Assembly: GCA_045603485.1 (NCBI GenBank)
Contig: JAZUMF010000098.1
Span: 1 to 27,671, forward strand
DNA from: RGIG5952 sp045603485
GTDB taxonomy: Bacteria > Verrucomicrobiota > Kiritimatiellia > RFP12 > JAAYLN01
Reading direction: 5' to 3'
DNA length: 27,671 nt
Numbering within the stretch: the first letter of the stretch is position 1; every line of letters starts with the position of its first letter. Below the pieces are notes generated by a model. It did no database searches. It was not told the DNA's origin and was given only the letters and a program-made list of their open reading frames with translations. Made by a program: the position numbers and the translations under genes. Shown here in pieces: positions 23,130 through 27,671 of this stretch.

Positions 23130-23159
23130 ATTTTATCACATCAAAATTATTGATGTAAA
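23130..23159 (-). promoter_or_regulatory. Promoter of the pdxK-lysA-pgsA-ldt unit
   Basis: On the minus strand TTTACA (23159-23154) and TAAAAT (23135-23130) are 18 bp apart, with TGA directly before the -10 (extended -10). The ATG is 9 nt after the -10 box, so transcripts would be nearly leaderless. Confidence 0.6.
23138..23156. promoter_or_regulatory. Candidate operator: perfect 7-5-7 inverted repeat between -35 and -10
   Basis: ACATCAA (23138-23144) and TTGATGT (23150-23156) are perfect inverted copies with a 5-bp A/T spacer. The repeat spans most of the gap between the -35 and -10 boxes, where a bound dimer would block RNA polymerase. The protein is unknown; a B6- or lysine-responsive repressor is a guess from the genes controlled. 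Confidence 0.5.
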
Positions 23160-23209
23160 TAACATTTCATGCTCATATCCAAGAACTACTAAGTGCCATA
23201 CTGTTAGAC

Positions 23210-23238
23210 TTGACACCGTGGCTAAATTTCGATAGACT
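23210..23238 (+). promoter_or_regulatory. Possible orphan plus-strand promoter
   Basis: A perfect TTGACA (23210-23215) is 17 bp from TAGACT (23233-23238). It would fire rightwards from about 23245, where no plus-strand gene is seen, and run antisense into the C_GCAxxG gene. It may be chance, or drive a small or antisense RNA. Confidence 0.25.
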
Positions 23239-23330
23239 TGCGAATGCTTGAGTTATACGAAGCGCGCTAAATATGGTAGGTGAACAGGAATTTCTAAAAT
23301 GTCAACAGTAATTGTCTGTCACCTTATCGA

Positions 23331-23350
23331 GCTTTCAGCGCACTGAAGCC
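23331..23350 (-). terminator. Hairpin directly after the C_GCAxxG gene
   Basis: GCTTTCAG (23331-23338) and CTGAAGCC (23343-23350) can form a stem of five perfect pairs plus a wobble around the loop CGCA. It begins immediately after the stop codon on the minus strand. There is no T-run, so it may be an mRNA-end stabiliser or a factor-dependent terminator rather than an intrinsic one. Confidence 0.35.
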
Positions 23351-23683
23351 TCAGATATGCTTATTTAGAAGTGCGGCCGCCGTCGCTACGCAGGTAAGGC
23401 ATGGAGTTTTGCCTGCGGCTTTAATTTCTCGGCATGTTGTAGCACCGACTTCTTTTTGGAATGCAGAAACAAGCTCATCCCTCTTATCTTCGGGAGATAG
23501 TGCTAAAAGCGCATAAAGTGCGCCACACAGTCCCCCAGGCGAGCGTCCGCCACCGCAAGAAGCCATATCAGAAAGAAGGTCGTCACGCCCGGCAATAAGA
23601 GCCACGCTCTGCGCACAGTTGGCGTGGTGCGGCGGCTGATGAAAAACCGATTCAGCCTTGGCTATAAAATCCTCTTTGTTCAT
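23351..23683 (-). CDS. C_GCAxxG_C_C family redox-like protein
   Basis: A small cytosolic protein (110 aa) of the C_GCAxxG_C_C family (PF09719), thought to be redox-active or metal-binding but without a proven role. Six cysteines fit the family pattern: C23 in ANCAQSV, C43 in SCGGGRSPGG, C53 in GLCGAL, C84, and C95-x2-C98 in PCLTCV. GGGA lies about 9 nt before the ATG. It begins 24 nt after the stop of the beta-helix gene and is probably co-transcribed with it, though the pairing has no obvious functional logic. A hairpin follows its stop. Confidence 0.82.
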   Translation of the reverse strand: MNKEDFIAKAESVFHQPPHHANCAQSVALIAGRDDLLSDMASCGGGRSPGGLCGALYALLALSPEDKRDELVSAFQKEVGATTCREIKAAGKTPCLTCVATAAALLNKHI

Positions 23684-23707
23684 ACTTTAGTTCCCTTAGT
23701 TACAAGC

Positions 23708-25720
23708 CTATCGCATACGCCATAGCTTTTTGTTTGAGAGAAACAAGAAACCTGGCATACCGACAAGATCGATCATATAATCTCCGATACCGCCCTTTTC
23801 CTTCTTCTTCATCTCAATTTTCCAAACATCTTTGATGCCAGGTGCAGTACCTAGGAAGCGTGACCAGGCCTCAACTCCGTCACCCTTGAGCGCAGAAGTG
23901 CCGTCGTTTTTCACGATATTAAAGTTTGCGTTGCCATTTACAAATACAGCGAAAGGCTTACCTCTGGCAGGTGTGATATAGGTGACGCTCTCTGCATTTG
24001 CAAATCTTTGCGCCTCCTTTGATACATCGATTGCAATTGGCACATCGGCATAGGTTAAAGTAAATATGTTGCCGCCGCCGCGTACCTCCATAGAGTAAAA
24101 ACCTCCCTCTGGTACCTCGAAGCTAAGTTCGCTGTCGGGGCTGCCCTCCTCATTAAAATCTGGAAGTGGAATCTCTGCAACGGATTTGTTTTTCCAACCA
24201 TATCGTCTAATTACAATTGGATGAGAGCTGCGTTTCTTGTTGACTGGAATATATCGGCACCGCAGTTTTACTGTGCGTTTGCGTTCAACGCAGAAGGCAT
24301 ACATAGCTTCGCCACGAATTTGCACAGGTGAAAGGCTGACTCCGGCTCCGCGAGCGGTATCAATAACGGAGATATTGCGTGCTTCAGGATCAAATTCTAC
24401 TCTATTGGGTGTTACACCCTTGGACTTTGGCGGAAAGTTAGCCTTGCGCCAGAAACTATCCAATTTATAATCCTTCTTTGAGCCCTCCGTGTAGACGCGT
24501 AGATTTCCTGTGATGTTTTTGATATCATCCATCATCCAATTACCCTCAACCTTTGAAATCCATGGGCGTTTCTTTTCTCCGTGATAGATAATAACATTCT
24601 TAAAGAGCAAGTCATCAACGGGAGGATCGTTATATCGCCCGGCGAGAAGCTCAAAATCAGGTGCATCATCTCCGAGCTTTTGACAACATTCCTTAAATTC
24701 GCAGTTGTTAAATGTTATTGAGACAGAACCGCGTGGCTTTTGCGAGATTTTAGCCGCATTTCTCCGCATAAACGAGAAGTTGCATTTTTCAAATGTAATC
24801 ATACCGCGTGGATATTTTTGATTTTTGCTGTGGCTGGAATAATGGAGTGCCATTTCGCAAGCGGTAGCTGTAATATTTTGGCAAAGAACTGTAAGAGGTG
24901 GAGCTTTAGGCGGGCGGTCTCCGCTCACATTCACCTCAATAGCATACCCCCTGCAGTTTTCAATGCGTGTATTTTTCAGCTCGATATTACGAAGAAGATG
25001 ATTTGCACTATGAGAATTAAGGGTAATTCCGCTTCCAGGCCATGAGCCGCTGATTTCGCGAATGTTTAGATTCTCAATGACGGCTCCCATGACGCCCCCA
25101 AGACGAATACCGTAAGAAGTAGCTTTCTCAATCGTGCAATTTTGTATCTTAAGATTCGTTGTTGGAATCTTCGGATTGCCAGAACCGCAATCAACATTGA
25201 TTCCTGCGCCGCCGGATTGGGATATAACTAGACCGTCGAGAGTGACATTGGCTGAGCCTAAGATAGAAAAAGCGTGTCTTCCGCCAAGGCTATTCATATC
25301 GTACGGTGGCTGGGAATAGTCATCACGGTACATTCTGATGTTTGTAGAAGAACCGCGGATTACTACATTTGTGACCTTTGACAGAGTAAAGAGTGTTGCA
25401 TTACGATCTTGAAAGGATGTGCGTTTAGCAGCGATTTTTGCGCCGGGCTCAAAGATGATTTCCTGATTTGAAACTAGACGAATTGGGTCAATATTCCAAG
25501 TGTTAGGCATGCTGTCAATAATGAGCTTAGGCACCTTAGAATTGATGGCGGCCTGTAAAAATTCAGTAGAGTCATTAGCGTTAAAACCCCACCATGAGGC
25601 GCGAGCTTCTTTAATTTGACCGGACTTAACCTTAGCAACCATATCTGGATTTGGTGCGGCAGCAAGTCCAAAAGCCGTAATAGCGGTTATTGCAAATCCC
25701 CAAAAAAATTTATTAATCAT
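23708..25720 (-). CDS. Secreted right-handed parallel beta-helix protein
   Basis: A 670-aa exported protein of the pectate-lyase-like beta-helix superfamily. Residues 1-22 are a signal peptide (hydrophobic 5-20, cleavage near LAAA|P). An N-terminal cap (GFNANDSTEFLQAAINSK) is followed from about 75 to 360 by typical helix rungs with stacked Asn/Ile/Val and the pattern N-x-x-I-x-N (VTNVVIRGSS, ANVTLDGLVI, TNLKIQNCTIE, AVIENLNIREI, LLRNIELKNTRIENC, MITFEKCNF, VSITFNNCEF). The C-terminal 300 residues look like beta-sandwich domains. No polysaccharide lyase or hydrolase active-site signature is recognised, so whether it cuts or only binds polysaccharide is open. It ends in KKLWRMR with no anchor seen. 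A promoter and the strong ribosome site GGAGGGG precede the ATG. Confidence 0.8.
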   Translation of the reverse strand: MINKFFWGFAITAITAFGLAAAPNPDMVAKVKSGQIKEARASWWGFNANDSTEFLQAAINSKVPKLIIDSMPNTWNIDPIRLVSNQEIIFEPGAKIAAKRTSFQDRNATLFTLSKVTNVVIRGSSTNIRMYRDDYSQPPYDMNSLGGRHAFSILGSANVTLDGLVISQSGGAGINVDCGSGNPKIPTTNLKIQNCTIEKATSYGIRLGGVMGAVIENLNIREISGSWPGSGITLNSHSANHLLRNIELKNTRIENCRGYAIEVNVSGDRPPKAPPLTVLCQNITATACEMALHYSSHSKNQKYPRGMITFEKCNFSFMRRNAAKISQKPRGSVSITFNNCEFKECCQKLGDDAPDFELLAGRYNDPPVDDLLFKNVIIYHGEKKRPWISKVEGNWMMDDIKNITGNLRVYTEGSKKDYKLDSFWRKANFPPKSKGVTPNRVEFDPEARNISVIDTARGAGVSLSPVQIRGEAMYAFCVERKRTVKLRCRYIPVNKKRSSHPIVIRRYGWKNKSVAEIPLPDFNEEGSPDSELSFEVPEGGFYSMEVRGGGNIFTLTYADVPIAIDVSKEAQRFANAESVTYITPARGKPFAVFVNGNANFNIVKNDGTSALKGDGVEAWSRFLGTAPGIKDVWKIEMKKKEKGGIGDYMIDLVGMPGFLFLSNKKLWRMR

Positions 25721-25739
25721 AAACCCCTCCTATTGGACT

Positions 25740-25768
25740 ATCATAACACAAAAGATTTTGAGGTGCAA
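25740..25768 (-). promoter_or_regulatory. Promoter of the beta-helix gene
   Basis: On the minus strand TTGCAC (25768-25763) and TATGAT (25745-25740) are 17 bp apart. Transcription would start near 25733, leaving a leader of about 12 nt that contains the ribosome site GGAGGGG. This is a near-consensus arrangement. Confidence 0.6.
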
Positions 25769-25939
25769 TTTAATCGCCAATTTAGATTCATTTATTCAAC
25801 TCTTAAATCAAAATTAGTATTCACCCCATGCAAATTTTCACACTGCTTGTTGATAATGATTACTCCCATTCGACAATGAACACTTTTATTACATCTCTTT
25901 TAAAAGGGTGAGCAAAGCCAATTTCTCAACATTCACAAT

Positions 25940-25966
25940 TTTTATTCCGCACCATAATCTCATTTC
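25940..25966 (+). repeat. Array repeat R1
   Basis: Core TTCCGCACCATAATCTCAT flanked by TTTTA and TTC. It differs from the commonest copy by A for G before TTCC, A for G in the centre and C near the end. The leftmost copy recognised. It is followed by TGACC-ATCAACTCA, the same start as the B spacers. Confidence 0.85.
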
Positions 25967-26098
25967 ATGACCATCAACTCACCGACTAGCCATTAAGTTC
26001 CCAATATTACTATCTCAAAATCTCTGCCTCTCTGCGCCTTTGCTTCTCTGCGTTAAAACTTTTACCTTCCGCCTTTTTCACTTGTTATTCCACTTAGA
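25967..26098 (+). repeat. Spacer module C1
   Basis: A 132-bp spacer whose right two thirds reappear at 26473-26573 (C2). It begins with a B-like start, then holds two 16-bp tandem units rich in TCTCTGC (26022-26053), TTAAAACTTTTA, and ends in TTTTTCACTTGTTATTCCAC. It is strongly G-poor on this strand. Confidence 0.7.
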
Positions 26099-26126
26099 TT
26101 TTGTTCCGCACCATAATCTCATTTTG
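26099..26126 (+). repeat. Array repeat R2
   Basis: Core TTCCGCACCATAATCTCAT preceded by TTTTG and followed by TTTG. It shares the central A with R1 only. Confidence 0.85.
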
Positions 26127-26188
26127 TGACCACCACCTCAATTTCTACCTCATCATATCACTAGTCATCCCACTTTTACATTCCCTAA
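26127..26188 (+). repeat. Spacer module B1
   Basis: A 62-bp spacer of family B, closely similar to 26399-26459 and 26602-26663. Shared blocks are CTCAATTTCTACCTCAT, then ATCAC-AGTCAT and CACTTTTACAT. Confidence 0.8.
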
Positions 26189-26216
26189 TTTTGTTCCGCA
26201 CCGTAATCTCATTTTG
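26189..26216 (+). repeat. Array repeat R3
   Basis: Core TTCCGCACCGTAATCTCAT, the commonest form of the repeat, identical over 28 bp to R8. It is followed by spacer family A. Confidence 0.85.
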
Positions 26217-26371
26217 CATAATTTGGCTGACAACAAGTAAATCATTGCTACGAAATCATACTTCGAGACTTCAAAATTTCGACATTGTCTTAATATCATT
26301 TATCGCAACGATATATATGACATTTTAATGTAGTAAAATAGATGAATTTCAATGGTGAATTTAGATTGCGA
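26217..26371 (+). repeat. Spacer module A1
   Basis: A 155-bp spacer that is about 90% identical by eye to 26783-26938, differing mostly by transitions. It contains an inverted repeat, CGAAAT (26251-26256) and ATTTCG (26276-26281), and the small palindrome CATTTTAATG. It is less strand-biased than families B and C. Confidence 0.8.
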
Positions 26372-26398
26372 TTTTGTTCCGCACCGTAATCTCATTTT
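26372..26398 (+). repeat. Array repeat R4
   Basis: Core TTCCGCACCGTAATCTCAT, followed by TTT and then ACTCTCC, so the usual last G and the TGACC start of spacer B are altered. It joins A1 to B2. Confidence 0.85.
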
Positions 26399-26459
26399 AC
26401 TCTCCACCTCAATTTCTACCTCATTCCATCACCAGTCATCTCACTTTTACATACCATAA
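26399..26459 (+). repeat. Spacer module B2
   Basis: The 61-bp family B spacer with the most changes (ACTCTCCACC at the start instead of TGACCACCAC). CTCAATTTCTACCTCAT and CACTTTTACAT are intact. Confidence 0.78.
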
Positions 26460-26472
26460 TTTTGTGCCCACC
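26460..26472 (+). repeat. Eroded array repeat
   Basis: TTTTGTGCCCACC matches the first 13 or so bases of R with two substitutions; the rest is missing. It sits 88 bp after R4, exactly where the next repeat is expected after a B spacer, so it looks like a ninth copy truncated by a deletion. Confidence 0.6.
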
Positions 26473-26573
26473 AAACCACTGAATAACCATTTAGTCCCAA
26501 AAACTACAAAATCTCTGCCTCTCTGCGTTAAAACTTTTAGCTCCCTCCTTTTTCACTTGTTATTCCACCTCAA
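26473..26573 (+). repeat. Spacer module C2
   Basis: A 101-bp spacer of family C. Relative to C1 it has one instead of two of the 16-bp TCTCTGC-rich units (26512-26527), then shares TTAAAACTTTTA, CTTTTTCACTTGTTATTCCAC. It lies between the eroded repeat and R5. Confidence 0.72.
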
Positions 26574-26601
26574 TTTTGTTCCGCACTGTAATCTCATTTT
26601 G
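26574..26601 (+). repeat. Array repeat R5
   Basis: Core TTCCGCACTGTAATCTCAT preceded by TTTTG and followed by TTTG; one transition relative to the commonest form. It is followed by B3. Confidence 0.85.
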
Positions 26602-26663
26602 TGACCACCAACTCAATTTCTACCTCATCACATCACTAGTCATCACACTTTTACATTCCATAA
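26602..26663 (+). repeat. Spacer module B3
   Basis: A 62-bp family B spacer, very close to B1. It contains 21 C but only 2 G on this strand, an extreme strand bias. Confidence 0.8.
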
Positions 26664-26691
26664 TTTTATTCCGCATCGTAATCTCATTTCG
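26664..26691 (+). repeat. Array repeat R6
   Basis: Core TTCCGCATCGTAATCTCAT preceded by TTTTA and followed by TTCG. It is followed by spacer D (26692-26754), which is of B-like length and composition but has no second copy here. Confidence 0.85.
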
Positions 26692-26754
26692 CATTGCATA
26701 GCATCCATTTTCCACTCATCCCCCATACACCCATCAATATCACCCTCATTTTAA

Positions 26755-26782
26755 TTTTATTCCGCACCGTAATCTCATTTTG
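26755..26782 (+). repeat. Array repeat R7
   Basis: Core TTCCGCACCGTAATCTCAT preceded by TTTTA. It is followed by A2 just as R3 is followed by A1. Confidence 0.85.
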
Positions 26783-26938
26783 CATAATTTGGTTGACAAC
26801 AAGTAAATCATCGCTTCGAAATTATACTTCGGGACTTCAAAATTTCGACATTGTCTTAATATCTTTTATTACAACGATATATATGATATTTCAATGTAGT
26901 AAAGATAGATGAATTTCGATATTGAATTTTGATTGCGA
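26783..26938 (+). repeat. Spacer module A2
   Basis: A 156-bp spacer, the second copy of family A. The inverted repeat is kept and is one base pair longer than in A1: TCGAAAT (26816-26822) and ATTTCGA (26842-26848). Like A1 it ends GATTGCGA and runs into a standard repeat. Confidence 0.8.
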
Positions 26939-26966
26939 TTTTGTTCCGCACCGTAATCTCATTTTG
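26939..26966 (+). repeat. Array repeat R8, next to the terminal gene's promoter
   Basis: Core TTCCGCACCGTAATCTCAT, identical over 28 bp to R3. The -35 box of the following gene begins 4 bp after it, so a protein bound here would touch RNA polymerase. Confidence 0.85.
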
Positions 26967-26969
26967 TTG

Positions 26970-26998
26970 TTGCGTTATATTTTTTGATGTGGTATATT
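26970..26998 (+). promoter_or_regulatory. Promoter of the terminal unknown gene
   Basis: TTGCGT (26970-26975) and TATATT (26993-26998) are 17 bp apart. The transcript would start near 27005, with GAGG (27022-27025) as ribosome site 7 nt before the ATG at 27033. Confidence 0.6.
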
Positions 26999-27032
26999 TG
27001 TCTTTGTGATTGGTTTTTAGTGAGGTTTGGTT

Positions 27033-27671
27033 ATGGATAAGAAATCGTATTATTTGAATGTCAGGAAGCTTGCAAGGGAAGAACTTCGCCAAGAGGAGAT
27101 GCGTTTTAAGCGTCAGCAAAGGCGTAAGGAAGAAATTGCGAGGGCCTATGGTGATTTATGTGAGGCTACCGATGGCGAGGCTGCTCTTTGGTTAAGGAAT
27201 GGTTATTGTAGCTTTGATATGGCATATATGCTTGCCTGTGATCGATGGACTAAAATATGCGCAGAAAGGTATTTTAAGCTTTCTGGTAAGAAGAATCCAA
27301 TGGCAAGGTCTCCAAAGCTTGGCAATATCCTCTCTTCTTTGGTTTTATCGCATTTTATCGTTTGCAATGGAGCGTCTCCTGCAATGAGGTATTGCGCTCT
27401 TTTGTTGCTTATAAAGGCGACTGGTAAGTCTGCTTCAACAATTAAGCATAAGGCTATCCGTCCTAAGTACTATGAAAAGGAGAATATCCGTCGTAGGGAA
27501 TTAGCCAGGGAGCGTAGGCGTATTTTGAGCCGTACTACGATTAGTGACTGTCCTAGCAAGGAGGCTATTCTTGATGCCTTTATGCACCGTAAGGATTCAA
27601 AGGAAGCTGCGATACACTTCGGTAGTCTAATCCATGATTTAGAGTGTTATGTCGATAATGAATTGAGATTT
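27033..27671 (+). CDS. Unrecognised basic protein, 5' part only
   Basis: An open frame of 213 codons runs from the ATG at 27033 to the window edge without a stop. The protein starts MDKKSYYLNVRKLAREEL. Its first 40 residues are highly charged and probably helical or coiled-coil (EELRQEEMRFKRQQRRKEEI). A second basic helix, RRRELARERRRILSR, lies near residue 160. Between them is a mixed segment with several aromatic and Cys residues (RNGYCSFDMAYMLACDRW) and a short hydrophobic stretch, SSLVLSHFIVCNGASP, that does not look like a membrane anchor. No signal peptide is seen. I recognise no family; the positive charge suggests nucleic-acid binding, which is only inference. A promoter and ribosome site support it as a real gene, and it stands immediately downstream of the repeat mosaic. 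Confidence 0.7.
   Translation, partial: MDKKSYYLNVRKLAREELRQEEMRFKRQQRRKEEIARAYGDLCEATDGEAALWLRNGYCSFDMAYMLACDRWTKICAERYFKLSGKKNPMARSPKLGNILSSLVLSHFIVCNGASPAMRYCALLLLIKATGKSASTIKHKAIRPKYYEKENIRRRELARERRRILSRTTISDCPSKEAILDAFMHRKDSKEAAIHFGSLIHDLECYVDNELRF

Larger units (their letters stand above)
25721..27032. other. Gene-free divergent region with a mosaic repeat array
   Basis: Between the minus-strand beta-helix gene and the plus-strand terminal gene lie 1312 A/T-rich bases without a convincing gene. After the beta-helix promoter (to 25768), the stretch 25769-25939 shows nothing recognisable. From 25940 to 26966 there are eight copies of a 27-28 bp repeat, called R here, plus one eroded copy, all in one orientation. 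The order is R1-C1-R2-B1-R3-A1-R4-B2-(eroded R)-C2-R5-B3-R6-D-R7-A2-R8, where letters are spacer families. Repeat starts are 159, 90, 183, 202, 90, 91 and 184 bp apart. Frames that cross the array are made of the repeat itself and show no sign of protein selection. Confidence 0.85.

Noticed and set aside
26101..26912. Plus-strand frames in the repeat region with recurring FRTVISFC-like peptides
   Set aside because: The peptides recur because the 27-bp repeat recurs in the same phase. There are no ribosome sites, and substitutions are not biased to silent positions.
25940..26966. Minus-strand mini-genes: each repeat read backwards offers an ATG followed by a short peptide (MRL-x-CG-x-K)
   Set aside because: The peptides end soon after at unrelated stops, no ribosome site precedes the ATGs, and repeat differences change amino acids freely.
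25940..26966. CRISPR array
   Set aside because: Steps of 88-202 bp are too long and uneven, spacers are repeated rather than unique, and no cas gene is present.
25940..26966. Integron attC array
   Set aside because: The repeats lack the paired RYYYAAC/GTTRRRY cores and the long imperfect palindrome, no cassette genes lie between them, and no integrase is seen.
26856..27119. Minus-strand frame (87 codons) running from module A2 across R8 and the promoter
   Set aside because: It is made of repeat, promoter and the antisense of the terminal gene's start; no ribosome site or family match.

Overview
The window reads as chromosomal DNA of a Gram-negative, probably gut- or sediment-dwelling anaerobe. 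Gram-negative character is seen directly: an OmpA-type outer-membrane protein, an LptF/LptG-type lipopolysaccharide-export permease, a GspG-like pseudopilin, and a diaminopimelate decarboxylase beside an L,D-transpeptidase. A V-type (not F-type) ATPase proteolipid, a Nif-type Fe-S assembly pair, a free-standing AICAR transformylase and a C_GCAxxG protein suggest an anaerobe. I infer a PVC-group bacterium (Kiritimatiellota/Lentisphaerota-like), with low to moderate confidence and without any marker-gene search.

Layout. (1) 1-1310: a REP-associated tyrosine transposase gene between short inverted repeats and palindromes. (2) 1330-19658, plus strand: an FAD oxidase and Fe-S partner, a GH2 glycosidase, a class II aldolase, a YqeY-like protein, a decayed gene remnant, stand-alone AICAR transformylase, nifU-nifS, a giant GH13+GH133 debranching enzyme, a lone GspG-like pseudopilin, mnmE, a lone V-ATPase subunit K, an OmpA/TSP3 protein and an LptF/G permease. 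(3) 19666-25720, minus strand: a unit pdxK-like - lysA - pgsA-like - ldt, and a separate unit of a secreted beta-helix protein followed by a C_GCAxxG protein. (4) 25721-27032: about 1.3 kb without a convincing gene. It holds eight near-identical 27-28 bp repeats plus one eroded copy, separated by spacers from only a few families. (5) 27033 to the end: the 5' part of an unrecognised gene with its own good promoter.

How the genes fit together. Carbohydrate use (GH2, aldolase, debranching enzyme), oxidation of a hydroxy acid through a flavin/Fe-S pair, and Fe-S cluster assembly to support such enzymes make up the metabolic core. The pdxK-lysA-pgsA-ldt unit joins PLP supply, a PLP enzyme making lysine, phospholipid synthesis and peptidoglycan cross-linking. 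Its promoter carries a perfect inverted repeat between the -35 and -10 boxes.

The most unusual region is the repeat mosaic at 25.9-27.0 kb. All core copies point the same way, the spacers are reused in shuffled order, base composition is strongly strand-asymmetric, and the last copy abuts the promoter of the unknown terminal gene. It is not a CRISPR array and I found no integron signature. Its function is open.
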